Origin: UBA1926 sp036732005
Lineage (GTDB): Bacteria > Planctomycetota > Phycisphaerae > Phycisphaerales > UBA1924
DNA length: 64,000 nt
Assembly: GCA_036732005.1 (NCBI GenBank)
Contig: DAINDF010000018.1
Location: 1-64,000, forward strand
Reading direction: 5' to 3'
Position numbers and translations under genes: made by a program. Position 1 is the stretch's first letter, and every line of letters begins with the position of its first letter. Shown in pieces: positions 1-8,501 of this stretch. The notes below the pieces were generated by a model. That model was given only the letters and a program-made list of their open reading frames with translations, ran no database searches and was not told where the DNA came from.

Positions 1-113
1 GAAGGTCGCGACCAGAGGCGGCGATGTTGCTGGACAAGCCGGGCGCGTCGCGCGGGGCGGTGCCCCGCGGTGCTGTCGGCTTGGGGCGGCGGGCCGGTGG
101 CCCGCGGGCGGAC

Positions 114-119
114 AAGGAG
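114..119 (+). promoter_or_regulatory. Shine-Dalgarno that decides the start of the PIG-L gene
   Basis: AAGGAG lies six bases before a GTG codon at 126. An in-frame ATG at 24 would add 34 Gly/Arg/Ala-rich residues that do not look like part of the fold, so GTG 126 is preferred. Confidence 0.6.
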
Positions 120-125
120 CGGGTC

Positions 126-764
126 GTGCTCGAGAGCAAGCGGCGGATTCTGGTGCTCGGCCCGCACACGGACGACGGGGAGCTCGGGTGCGGGGGCCTG
201 ATGGCCAAGCGGACCGAGTTGGGTCACGATGTGATCTACGCGGTGTTCTCTTCGTGCCAGCGGTCGGTTCCGGATGGGCTGCCCCCGGACATCCTGCAGC
301 GGGAGGTGCGTCGGGCGGTGGAGGTGCTCGGGATGAACCCCGAGCGTCAGCTGATCCTGATGGACTATGAGGTCAGGACCTTCCCGGAGCAGCGGCAGGC
401 GATCCTGGAGGACCTGATCCGGCTTCGGAGCGACCTGAAGCCGGACCTGGTGCTGTGCCCCTCGCTCAACGATGTGCACCAGGACCACGCGACGATCTGC
501 CGGGAGGCGATCCGGGCGTTCAAGAAGCAGTCGATCCTGTGCTACGAGGAGCCCTGGAACAACATCACCTTTTCGAGCCATGTGTTCGAGACGCTCGAGC
601 CTCGGCACTTGCAGAAGAAGATGAAGGCGTTGGCGGCGTACGAGAGCCAGCGGCACCGGACCTACTTCCAGGAGGATGTGATGCGTTCGCTCGCGGTGAC
701 GCGCGGGGCGCAGCTCGAGGGCGGGTTCGCGGAGGCGTTCGAGGTCGTGCGGTGGATGCTCTGA
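126..764 (+). CDS. PIG-L/LmbE-family deacetylase
   Basis: Predicted zinc-dependent N-deacetylase of the PIG-L (LmbE) fold, 212 residues from the GTG start. The metal site is visible as Pro-His-Thr-Asp-Asp at residues 13-17, followed by ELGCGG, and as the His-Gln-Asp-His pair at 118-121. Family members remove acetyl groups from N-acetylated amino sugars. As the first gene of a plus-strand run with ATP-grasp, AsnB-like and glycosyltransferase genes, it probably trims an acetamido sugar of a surface glycan. An upstream in-frame ATG at 24 is possible, but the Shine-Dalgarno at 114-119 favours 126. There is no signal peptide, so it is cytoplasmic. The family assignment is firm; the substrate is inferred. 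Confidence 0.85.
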   Translation: MLESKRRILVLGPHTDDGELGCGGLMAKRTELGHDVIYAVFSSCQRSVPDGLPPDILQREVRRAVEVLGMNPERQLILMDYEVRTFPEQRQAILEDLIRLRSDLKPDLVLCPSLNDVHQDHATICREAIRAFKKQSILCYEEPWNNITFSSHVFETLEPRHLQKKMKALAAYESQRHRTYFQEDVMRSLAVTRGAQLEGGFAEAFEVVRWML

Positions 765-789
765 GCATCGGGAAGAAGGGAGTCCGGAG

Positions 790-1860
790 ATGCTGAGGCC
801 GATCACGGTTGTTCTTACGGCGGCGGGTTGCCCCGGGGCGTCGACCTGCATCCGGTACCTGCGCGGGGTGCAGGAGCGGACGGTCCGGGTGATCGGGGCG
901 GACGCGGACCGGGAGGCGGTGGGTCGGTTCCTGGCCGACGGATTCCGGCGTATCCCGGGCTCCGAGGAGGCGGGGTACATCGACGCGTTGGTGGAGCTTT
1001 GCGAGGAGGAGGGGGCGGACTGCCTGATCCCCGCGAGTTCGTACGAGACCAATGTGGTCGCGGCGCACCTCGGGCGTTTCGAGGCGATCGGGGTGAAGGT
1101 GCTGGTGTCGGAGCTGTCGGCGCTCGAGGTCGCCAACGACAAGTTCCGGCTCTACGACGCGCTGCGTGACGCCCCCTCGGTGCGGGTGCCCGAGTTCCGC
1201 CTGGTGAAGTCGCTGGAGGAGTTCCTCGCGGCGTTCCGGGCGATGGGGGGCGGCGAGCGTCGCCTGTGCTTCAAGCCGCCCTACTCGAAGGGCTCGCGTG
1301 GGTTCCGCTACATCGACGACCGGACGAGCCGGCGGGATCTGCTGATGAACTTCAAGCCGGACAGCAAGTTCATCTCGCTGGCGGAGTTCACGGACATCTT
1401 CCGGTCGGAGCGGGACTTCCCCGAGCTGCTTCTGATGGAGGTGCTCGAGGGGGAGGAAATCGACTCGATGGTGATCGGGCTTGACGGCGAGGCCCTGCTG
1501 GTGACGCACAAGACCCGCGAGAAGGAGCGGGGGGGCGTGATCACGCAGGGCGAGGTGGTCGAGCGGCCCGAGATCACGCGTTCGATCGAGGAGATCGTGG
1601 CGAGGATCCCGCTGCGGTACAACTTCGGGATCCAGTTCATCGGCGGGGCGCTGCTGGAGATCAACCCGAGGCTGTCGACCTTCCTGTACACCGACGAGTG
1701 GGTCGAGCCTTACTTCGCGATCAAGCTGGCGCTGGGCGAGTACACGCCGGCGGACATCCGGGCCCTGGCGTCGAAGAACCCTGTCGGGTTGCGGATGCGT
1801 CGGTACTTCGACCAGTGCTTCTTCCCCGCGGAGCGTTCGGCGCTGGTGGGGGCCCGGTGA
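790..1860 (+). CDS. ATP-grasp domain protein (CarB-like ligase)
   Basis: 356-residue protein with a nucleotide-binding N-terminal region (TAAGCPGAST near residue 10) and an ATP-grasp core ending in GGALLEINPRLS, the acidic metal-binding strand typical of CarB/D-Ala-D-Ala-ligase-like enzymes. Such enzymes join a carboxylate to an amine or thiol through an acyl-phosphate. It starts 25 bases after the deacetylase, with a GGGAG and a GGAG just upstream, and precedes the AsnB-like gene. I infer a role in modifying a sugar or glycan precursor, for example amide formation on a carboxylated sugar. The specific substrate cannot be read from the sequence. A stand-alone peptide ligase is the alternative. 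Confidence 0.75.
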   Translation: MLRPITVVLTAAGCPGASTCIRYLRGVQERTVRVIGADADREAVGRFLADGFRRIPGSEEAGYIDALVELCEEEGADCLIPASSYETNVVAAHLGRFEAIGVKVLVSELSALEVANDKFRLYDALRDAPSVRVPEFRLVKSLEEFLAAFRAMGGGERRLCFKPPYSKGSRGFRYIDDRTSRRDLLMNFKPDSKFISLAEFTDIFRSERDFPELLLMEVLEGEEIDSMVIGLDGEALLVTHKTREKERGGVITQGEVVERPEITRSIEEIVARIPLRYNFGIQFIGGALLEINPRLSTFLYTDEWVEPYFAIKLALGEYTPADIRALASKNPVGLRMRRYFDQCFFPAERSALVGAR

Positions 1861-1905
1861 TCGGCGGATCCCGGGGTCCGGCGTCTGATCGGGCCCGGGA
1901 GGGCG

Positions 1906-1911
1906 TAGACT
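1906..1911 (+). promoter_or_regulatory. Candidate -10 box (TAGACT) before the asnB-like gene
   Basis: TAGACT matches the TANNNT -10 form seen repeatedly in this window. It lies 77 bases before the asnB ATG at 1989, in a 128-base gap after the ATP-grasp gene, suggesting a second promoter inside the locus. No convincing -35 was found. Confidence 0.35.
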
Positions 1912-1988
1912 AGGCGGACTCGCCGCGCAGGCGGGATGGTGGGCCATCTGGCCGAATGCCGGGCGACCGGCGGGAGTCGACGCGTCGC

Positions 1989-3878
1989 ATGTGTGGGATT
2001 TCCGGCTGTCTCGAGTTCGTTCCTGATTCGACGCCCGACGCGGACGCGCTGCGGCGGATGACGGATTTCATGACGCACCGCGGCCCGGACGACGCGGGGT
2101 ATTGGGTCGAGGGCCCGATGGGGCTCGGGCACCGGCGGCTGAGCATCATCGACCTGAGCGAGGGCGGGCACCAGCCCAAGGCGAGCCGGTGCGGGCGGTA
2201 TGTCATCGCGTTCAACGGGGAGATCTACAACTACATCGAGCTCCGGGAGAGGCTCAAGGGCCTCGGGCACGAGTTCGAGACGACCAGCGACACCGAGGTG
2301 CTGCTCCGGGCGTGCATCCAGTGGGGCGAGGACGCGCCGACGCACCTGAACGGGATGTTCGCGTTCGGGTTCTGGGACAGGCAGGAGCGGACGCTGCTGC
2401 TGGCGCGGGACCACCTGGGCATCAAGCCGCTCTACTACTACCGGGACGAGCGCCGGCTGCTGTTCGCGAGCGATGTCGGGGCGATCGCGGCGCACCCGGG
2501 GTGCGTGCGTCGGCTGAACCACAAGGCGTTGAGCCACTTCTTCACCTGGCGCGTGGTGCCCTGCCCGGACACGATCTTCGAGGACATGCACCAGCTGCCG
2601 CCGGGCTGCACGCTGCGGATCGACGCCCAGGGGCGGTCGCGGCAGAAGAGATACTGGGATATCCCGGTGGCGGCGGGCGTTTCGCGGATGAAGCCCGAGG
2701 CGGCCGAGGCGAGGCTGACCGAGCTGCTCGAGGACGCGTTGCGGCTGCAGGTGCGTTCGGATGTCCCGGTCGGGGCGTTCCTGTCCGGGGGCGTGGATTC
2801 CTCGACGGTGGCGTATTGGATGTCGAAGGCGGTCGGGGGCGGGCTCTCGTTCACGATCGGGTTCCAGGGCGAGGAGAGGGATTTCGACGAGAGCGAGTGG
2901 GCCGCGGATGTGGCCCAGCACATCGGGACCGAGCACCACCTGCACATGCTCGAGCGGTACGACATCGTCCCGCTGATGGAGCGGATCGCGTGGATGTACG
3001 GGCAGCCGTGCGGGACGGGGGTCCCGAACTACTTCGTGAGCGCGATGGCTCGGCGGCATGTGAAGGTTGCGCTCGCGGGCGTGGGGGGCGACGAGTGCTT
3101 CGCGGGGTACGGGCGCTTCCAGGCGGCGCGGAGCCCGTTGAAGATGGGCTACAAGTCGACGGACCCGGTGTACTGCTTCCTCCGGTCGCTGGTGTCGTTC
3201 ACCGAGGACGACAAGCGGCGTTTCTTTACGGGCGAGTTCTACGACATGGTGCGCGACGAGCCCTCGCTGGAGAAGCAGCGGGAGATGTCGGCCCATGTGC
3301 GGACGCGGAACACCCTCGACCGGCTCTGCTACATCGACCTGACGCACTTCATGCTCAACGACCTGCTGTTCAACCTGGACAAGATGTCGATGGCGCACTC
3401 GCTGGAGGTCCGGGTGCCGCTGCTGGATTACCGCATCGTCGAGTTCGCGATGCAGGTGCCGCCCGTGCTCAAGGTCATCCACGGGGAGCACAAGGTGCTC
3501 CTTAAGCGGGCGATGTACCGCAGGCTGCCCAAGCATGTGTTCCTGCGTGCCAAGCGGGGGTTCAGCCTGCCCAAGCAGGTCTGGCTCAAGCAGATCGAGG
3601 AGTTCGTGCGTTCGCTCATCAACGAGCGCACGGTCGCGGCGCGGGGCCTGTTCGAGTGGCCCGAGGTCGAGGTCTACCTGAACAACATCTTCGGGGAGGA
3701 CGGGCGCGCGTCCTGGCGTGACGCGAACAACCTCTGGAACCTCTTCAGTTTCGAGCTGTGGGCGCGGCAGTTCCTCGATTCGGCGCCCGAGATCACGCCG
3801 CCGGGCGGGTTCGCGGACCATCTTTCCTTCGACAGGGAGCAGGACGAATCGCATGCGCGTCTGCCAGTTGGTCACTAA
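1989..3878 (+). CDS. asnB: Asparagine synthase (glutamine-hydrolysing) family amidotransferase
   Basis: 629-residue class II glutamine amidotransferase. The ATG at 1989 is chosen because it gives MCGISGC, placing the catalytic Cys at position 2; the longer frame from 1956 would block the nucleophile. The N-terminal half is the Ntn glutaminase. The C-terminal half is the ATP-pyrophosphatase synthetase, with SGGVDSS at residues 266-272 and GVGGDE further on. Classic AsnB makes asparagine from aspartate. Members inside polysaccharide loci (for example WbpS of Pseudomonas) amidate uronic acids, which fits the surrounding glycosyltransferases and the UDP-sugar dehydrogenase. The last 26 bases overlap the next glycosyltransferase gene, implying translational coupling. 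The enzyme family is certain; sugar versus aspartate as substrate is open. Confidence 0.9.
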   Translation: MCGISGCLEFVPDSTPDADALRRMTDFMTHRGPDDAGYWVEGPMGLGHRRLSIIDLSEGGHQPKASRCGRYVIAFNGEIYNYIELRERLKGLGHEFETTSDTEVLLRACIQWGEDAPTHLNGMFAFGFWDRQERTLLLARDHLGIKPLYYYRDERRLLFASDVGAIAAHPGCVRRLNHKALSHFFTWRVVPCPDTIFEDMHQLPPGCTLRIDAQGRSRQKRYWDIPVAAGVSRMKPEAAEARLTELLEDALRLQVRSDVPVGAFLSGGVDSSTVAYWMSKAVGGGLSFTIGFQGEERDFDESEWAADVAQHIGTEHHLHMLERYDIVPLMERIAWMYGQPCGTGVPNYFVSAMARRHVKVALAGVGGDECFAGYGRFQAARSPLKMGYKSTDPVYCFLRSLVSFTEDDKRRFFTGEFYDMVRDEPSLEKQREMSAHVRTRNTLDRLCYIDLTHFMLNDLLFNLDKMSMAHSLEVRVPLLDYRIVEFAMQVPPVLKVIHGEHKVLLKRAMYRRLPKHVFLRAKRGFSLPKQVWLKQIEEFVRSLINERTVAARGLFEWPEVEVYLNNIFGEDGRASWRDANNLWNLFSFELWARQFLDSAPEITPPGGFADHLSFDREQDESHARLPVGH

Positions 3879-5445
3879 TCCGTACACCTTCGACACCCGG
3901 GTGCGCAAGCAGTGCGAGAGCCTGGTCAGGCTCGGCTGCGAGGTCGTCGTCATCGGCGTGCACCGCAAGGGCATGCCGCTGCGCGAGAAGATCAACGGTG
4001 TGAAGGTGATCCGCGTGGTGCCGGGCGAGGACCTGGGCGCGGCGTTCAAGCGTCTGGTGGGAGACAACCTGAGATCACGGATCCCGCGGGGCCCGCTCTT
4101 CGGCGGGATGATCCGCGGCGCGCGGTACGCGGCGAGGCAGGCGCGGCGGGCGCGGTCGCTCGCGGGCCGCGTGGTGGGCAGGTTCAAGCGGATGTTCAGG
4201 AGGCGGCCCGCGACGCTCGAGTCGGCGCTGGCGGCGGCGCGGGCGACCGAGGCGAGGTTCCCGTTCAAGGACCATCTCCGGTTCTGGCTCGGGCCCCTGC
4301 TCGCGGTGCTGCTTCTGCCCGTGGCGCTGATCGTGCTGCTGCTCTCGGCGGTGGTCGCGGCGATCGTGGGCGTGGTGCGGTCGGCGTGGCGGGCGATCGC
4401 GTCGGCCTGGAAGGGGCTCATCAAGACCTGGCGCAAGCGGTTCGACAAGGCGATGGGGCAGCCGCTCTACAAGTTCTCGCGGATCGTGTGCATGCTCGCC
4501 GAGGCCTACGACGCGGACGCGAATGTCTACCAGGCGAACGACCCGGACACGCTCCGGGCGACCTCGCTGGCGGCGCGGCTGCAGGGCGTGCGGTTCGTGT
4601 ACGACATCCACGAGCTCTACGACGAGAGCTTCCCGACGCGCAAGCCCTTCCGGGAGCGGTACTGGATCCGCCATTTCGAGAAGAAGCTCGGCGGGCGGGC
4701 GAGCCACCGCATCACGGTGGGCGAGAACATCGCGCGCGTGATGAGCGAGCGGTACGGCTGGGAAAAGCCGGTTGTGCTGCAGAACGCGCAGGTGTACGAG
4801 GGGGCGCCCGAGCCCGACGCGTATATCCGCCAGCAGATCGACGACATGGACTGCCGGCGGATGGTCTTTGTCTACGCCGGGCGGATCACGCGGGGGCGCG
4901 GCATCATCGAAACGGCGCGGGCGTTCGAGGAGATCGACGGCAGCCGGGCGGCGCTGGTGATCATGGGCAACGCGGACCCGAAGTACCTCAAGGAGGTGCA
5001 TTTCCAGGTTCGCAAGCGCGGGTTGGGCGACCGGGTGTATGTGCTCGACCCCGTCGAGTCCGACCGGCTGCCGAGCGTGCTTCAGTGCGCCGACATGGGG
5101 CTCATGCTCACGCAGCCCGTCTGCCTCTCGTACTACTACGGGCTCGGGAACAAGATGTTCCACTATGTCAACTCGGGCCTCGGCGTGCTCGCCTCGGCCC
5201 ACCCGGAGAAGCAGCAGTTCGTCGAGACCCACGGCGTGGGGACCTGCGTGGCGGACATCCGCCCCGAGCCGATCCGGGACGCGATCCAGCATCTGCTCGA
5301 CAACCCGCACCTGGTCGCGGCGATGAAGGCGAGGGCGCGCGAGGTCGCCCCCTATGTCTCCTGGCAGGCGCAGGAGCGCAGGTATCTCGATATCTACACC
5401 TCGGCGTACGAGGACATGCTCTTCAACATCAAGGGCGCGGCATGA
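3853..5445 (+). CDS. Glycosyltransferase family 4 with internal hydrophobic segment
   Basis: 530 residues from ATG 3853 (MRVCQLVTNPYTFDTRV), overlapping the asnB 3' end by 26 bases. The N-terminal Rossmann-like half and the C-terminal donor-binding half (VYAGRITRGRGIIET, then NSGLGVLAS and the GNKMFHY region) are GT4/GT-B in character. Unusually, a basic stretch (about residues 93-118) and a strongly hydrophobic segment at about 145-176, rich in Leu/Val/Ala, sit between the two halves. This would anchor the enzyme to the membrane internally. It lies directly upstream of the ABC exporter, with which it overlaps by ATGA, so it probably acts on a lipid-linked glycan at the inner leaflet. Donor and acceptor sugars are unknown. 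Confidence 0.85.
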   Translation: MRVCQLVTNPYTFDTRVRKQCESLVRLGCEVVVIGVHRKGMPLREKINGVKVIRVVPGEDLGAAFKRLVGDNLRSRIPRGPLFGGMIRGARYAARQARRARSLAGRVVGRFKRMFRRRPATLESALAAARATEARFPFKDHLRFWLGPLLAVLLLPVALIVLLLSAVVAAIVGVVRSAWRAIASAWKGLIKTWRKRFDKAMGQPLYKFSRIVCMLAEAYDADANVYQANDPDTLRATSLAARLQGVRFVYDIHELYDESFPTRKPFRERYWIRHFEKKLGGRASHRITVGENIARVMSERYGWEKPVVLQNAQVYEGAPEPDAYIRQQIDDMDCRRMVFVYAGRITRGRGIIETARAFEEIDGSRAALVIMGNADPKYLKEVHFQVRKRGLGDRVYVLDPVESDRLPSVLQCADMGLMLTQPVCLSYYYGLGNKMFHYVNSGLGVLASAHPEKQQFVETHGVGTCVADIRPEPIRDAIQHLLDNPHLVAAMKARAREVAPYVSWQAQERRYLDIYTSAYEDMLFNIKGAA

Positions 5446-6287
5446 CGGGGGGCGTCGCGCTCGAGCCCGCGCCGGCGCGGGGCGGCCCGGGGCTGGTGGG
5501 CCCGGCGATCGCGCTCCTCCGCGACGCGTGGTCGAGCCGGCAGTTGATCTGGGCGCTCGCGGTGCACGATATCAAGAGCGACAAGCGCAACCATGTGCTC
5601 GGCAATCTCTGGCACCTGCTCAACCCCGTCATCAACATGCTGATCTTCATGTTCGTCGTCGTGGTGGTGTTCCAGCGCCACTCCGAGGACGAGCCCTACC
5701 CCGTCTTCTTCTTCTGCGGGTCGATCTTCTTCAGGATCTGGACGCAAGCGATCTCGCGCGGCACGGGCGTGCTCATCCAGCAGGCGGGGCTGATCAAGAG
5801 CTGCTACTTCCCCCGGATCGCGGCGGTGACGCCCGTGACGATCAAGGGCGTGTACGACATGCTCCTTGAATTGCTCGTGCTCGCCGCCCTGATGGCCGTG
5901 TTCCGCGTGCCGCCGGCGTGGTCGGCGCTGCTGCTGATCCCCTTCGCGATCGTGAGTTTCCTCGGGGCCCAGGGGGTCGTGCTGATGCTCTCGTGCCTCG
6001 GGGCGCGGTTCCGCGACCTCTCCAGTATCGTGCAGCACATCAACCGCGTCCTGTTCTACTTCACCCCGGTGATGTACTCGGTGACCTTCATCCCCGAGCG
6101 GTTCCGCACGCTCTACCTGCTCAACCCCGTCGCCTCCGCGGTGGAGCTGAGCCGCGACATCGTCTACCGGGGCGGGATGCCCGACATGACGCTCATGGGC
6201 GCCTACTCGGCGTTCTGTGTCGCCCTGCTGGTCGCCGGGATGGTCGTCTTTGCCCGGCTTCAGGGGAAGGTGACGAAATTCCTGTGA
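5442..6287 (+). CDS. Polysaccharide ABC transporter permease (Wzm/TagG-like)
   Basis: 281-residue integral membrane subunit of the ABC-2 polysaccharide-export type. After a short cytosolic stretch (AVHDIKSDKRNHVLGNLWHLLNP), the hallmark LG-LWHLLNP region leads into about six hydrophobic helices. A late FYFTPVMYSV motif is typical of Wzm/TagG permeases. The start ATG at 5442 overlaps the upstream stop (ATGA), and its own stop overlaps the next start (GTGA), so permease and ATPase are translationally coupled. It should move a completed lipid-linked glycan across the inner membrane. O-antigen, capsule and teichoic-like substrates cannot be told apart here. Confidence 0.9.
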   Translation: MTGGVALEPAPARGGPGLVGPAIALLRDAWSSRQLIWALAVHDIKSDKRNHVLGNLWHLLNPVINMLIFMFVVVVVFQRHSEDEPYPVFFFCGSIFFRIWTQAISRGTGVLIQQAGLIKSCYFPRIAAVTPVTIKGVYDMLLELLVLAALMAVFRVPPAWSALLLIPFAIVSFLGAQGVVLMLSCLGARFRDLSSIVQHINRVLFYFTPVMYSVTFIPERFRTLYLLNPVASAVELSRDIVYRGGMPDMTLMGAYSAFCVALLVAGMVVFARLQGKVTKFL

Positions 6288-7123
6288 CCACCGTCGAGAC
6301 GCCCAGCACGCCCGAGGCGAAGCCGGCCGACACCGCGGCGGCGGCGGTCGCGTTGCTCGAGTGCCGCGAGGTGGTGGTGCGATACCGCATCCGGTATCAC
6401 TACGCGGACACCTTCAAGGAGTCGTTCATCCACGCGGGTCGGCATCTGGTCCGCAGGGCCCTGGGGCGGGGCGGGGCGCCCCGGGGCGACGGGTCGAAGG
6501 ACTTCTACGCGCTGAGCGGGGTGTCGTTCGAGGCGTTCCCGGGCGATGTCATCGGGCTCGTCGGGCACAACGGCGCGGGCAAGAGCACGCTGCTCAGGCA
6601 GCTCGCCGGCATCGAGGAGCCCGACAGCGGCGAGATCGTCCGGCGCGGCACCATCGGGACGCTGCTCAACCTCTCCTCGGGCTTCAAGCCCGAACTGAGC
6701 GGGCTCGAGAATGTCCACCTCCGCGGCGCGATCCTCGGGTTCAGCCGCGAGCAGATCGACGCGATCATGCCCAAGGTGATCGAGTTCTGCGAACTCGGGG
6801 ACTTCATGTACGCCCCGATCAAGACCTACTCGGCGGGCATGAAGGCCAGGCTGGGCTTCTCGCTGGCGATGTACATCAACCCGCAGATCGTCCTGCTCGA
6901 CGAGGTGATCGGCGTGGGCGACGAGAAGTTCAAGCAGAAGGCGGGCAACATCTTCTCCTACCTGGGCAGCGACAAGGCGATCATCCTCGCCACCCACGAC
7001 GCCGGGACGATCAAGAAATACTGCAACAAGTGCCTCTGGCTCGACCGGGGGCGGGTCCACCGGTTCGGCCCGGCCGAGGAGATCGCCGACGAGTACCTCG
7101 CGGTCATGCGGGGCGGGGCCTGA
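6284..7123 (+). CDS. Polysaccharide ABC transporter ATP-binding protein (Wzt/TagH-like)
   Basis: 279-residue ATPase starting at a GTG that overlaps the permease stop. Walker A is GHNGAGKS, the signature is YSAGMKARLG, Walker B is IVLLDEVIGVGD and the switch histidine is in ATHD. About 55 residues precede the nucleotide-binding fold, including the Tyr/Arg-rich VRYRIRYHY segment common in TagH/RfbB relatives. The protein ends right after the ATPase core, so it lacks the C-terminal carbohydrate-binding domain that lets some Wzt proteins read O-antigen chain ends. This suggests chain-end-independent export, as in capsule systems. It pairs with the permease at 5442. Confidence 0.92.
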   Translation: MTTVETPSTPEAKPADTAAAAVALLECREVVVRYRIRYHYADTFKESFIHAGRHLVRRALGRGGAPRGDGSKDFYALSGVSFEAFPGDVIGLVGHNGAGKSTLLRQLAGIEEPDSGEIVRRGTIGTLLNLSSGFKPELSGLENVHLRGAILGFSREQIDAIMPKVIEFCELGDFMYAPIKTYSAGMKARLGFSLAMYINPQIVLLDEVIGVGDEKFKQKAGNIFSYLGSDKAIILATHDAGTIKKYCNKCLWLDRGRVHRFGPAEEIADEYLAVMRGGA

Positions 7124-7193
7124 TCGGGCCCCTCGCCCCGCCCGCTCGGGGCCGCGCGGGCCCCGCGGACCGCCCGGGAGCCCTTGCGGCGGC

Positions 7194-7199
7194 TATGCT
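7194..7199 (+). promoter_or_regulatory. Candidate -10 box (TATGCT) before the DegT aminotransferase
   Basis: TATGCT lies 50 bases upstream of the ATG at 7250, in the 126-base gap after the ABC ATPase. The gene also has its own purine-rich ribosome site (GAAGAGGAAA). This may start a second transcript carrying the aminotransferase and the two following glycosyltransferases. No good -35 was found. Confidence 0.35.
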
Positions 7200-7249
7200 T
7201 GCGGAATCGGACCTTTGACTGAATTGGTCGCGAAACGAAGAGGAAACGC

Positions 7250-8482
7250 ATGACAACGGCCATCAATGTCCCGCTGCTCGACCTCAAGGCCCAGTACGCC
7301 CCGATGCGTGAGGAGATCCGCCGGGTGCTGGACGAGGTCTGCGACGCCCAGTATTTCGTGATGGGCCCGAAGGTGACCGAGTTCGAGAAGGAGATCGCGG
7401 CCTACACCGGCGCTAAGCACGCCATCGGGTGCGCGTCGGGCACGGACGCGATCCTGCTCGCCCTCATGGGCCTGAACATCGGGTGCAACAAGGGACGGAA
7501 CGACCAGGTCATCTGCCCCTCCTACACCTTCTTCGCCACGGGCGGGTCGATCGCCCGGCTCGGGGCGACCCCGGTTTATGTCGACATCGACCCGGTGACC
7601 TACAACATGTGCCCCGACCGCGTCCGCGAGGCCGCCCGCAAGTGCGACCGGCTCGCGGCGATCATGCCGGTGCACCTGTTCGGGCAGTGCGTCGATCTGG
7701 CGGTCTACCGCGAGATCGCCGACGAGTTCGGCGTGCCGCTGATCGAGGACGCGGCCCAGGCGATCGGGTCGAAGGACCCCCACGGCACCATGGCGGGCAA
7801 CGCCGGCGCCGTCGGGTGCTTCTCGTTCTTCCCCTCGAAGAACCTCGGCGGGTTCGGCGACGGGGGCATCATGACCACCAACGACTCGGCCCTCGCCGAG
7901 CGGCTCGACATGCTCCGCCTGCACGGGTCGAGGCCGAAGTACTACCACTCGATGATCGGGATCAACTCCCGCCTCGACGCGCTGCAGGCCGCGGTGCTGA
8001 GCATCAAGCTGCGGCACCTCGAGGCGTGGCACGAGGGCCGCGCGGAGAACGCCGCGTTCTACGACCGCGCCTTCGCCGAGGCCGGGGCGCTCACCAGCGC
8101 CACCCCGCTCTCGGAATCCTCCGACCTGCCGCTCCGCACGCCCGCGCCGGCGACGGGCAAGGCGCGGCACATCTACAACCAGTACGCGATCCGCGTGCCC
8201 GCCGAACTCCGGGACGGCCTGCGTGACCACCTCAAGAACCAGAACATCGGCACGGAGATCTATTACCCCGTCCCGCTGCACATGCAGAAGTGCTTCGCCT
8301 ACCTGGGCCAGGGGGCGCCGGGCACGCTGCCCGAGTCCGAGTCGGCCGCGAACGAGACGATCGCGATCCCGATCTACCCCGAGCTGACCGACACGCAGAA
8401 GCAGCATGTTGTCGACTCGACGGTCTCGTACCTGCGCACGCACGCGTCCAAGGTCGCGGGCGTCGGCGCCGGGTCCGCCTGA
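7250..8482 (+). CDS. DegT/DnrJ/EryC1/StrS-family sugar aminotransferase
   Basis: 410-residue PLP enzyme of the nucleotide-sugar aminotransferase family (WbpE, ArnB and DesI relatives). N-terminal LDLKAQY, then GxxH-AIGCASGTDAI, the IEDAAQAIG strand and the PLP lysine in FFPSKNLGGFGDGG (Lys at about 197) are all present, and the length is normal. It transfers an amino group from glutamate to a keto-sugar nucleotide. Together with the UDP-sugar dehydrogenase at 10991-12364, the simplest reading is the 3-keto-uronic acid branch leading to a 2,3-diamino uronic acid. The oxidase and acetyltransferase for that route are not in the window. A clear GAAGAGGAA ribosome site precedes the ATG. Confidence 0.9.
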   Translation: MTTAINVPLLDLKAQYAPMREEIRRVLDEVCDAQYFVMGPKVTEFEKEIAAYTGAKHAIGCASGTDAILLALMGLNIGCNKGRNDQVICPSYTFFATGGSIARLGATPVYVDIDPVTYNMCPDRVREAARKCDRLAAIMPVHLFGQCVDLAVYREIADEFGVPLIEDAAQAIGSKDPHGTMAGNAGAVGCFSFFPSKNLGGFGDGGIMTTNDSALAERLDMLRLHGSRPKYYHSMIGINSRLDALQAAVLSIKLRHLEAWHEGRAENAAFYDRAFAEAGALTSATPLSESSDLPLRTPAPATGKARHIYNQYAIRVPAELRDGLRDHLKNQNIGTEIYYPVPLHMQKCFAYLGQGAPGTLPESESAANETIAIPIYPELTDTQKQHVVDSTVSYLRTHASKVAGVGAGSA

Positions 8483-8501
8483 CCCTCGGGAAGTGCCGCC
8501 C

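Noticed and set aside
1710..4448. Long minus-strand open frame opposite asnB and the first GT4
   Set aside because: Shadow of a clear AsnB and GT4; low-complexity Arg/Pro/Leu composition and no motifs.
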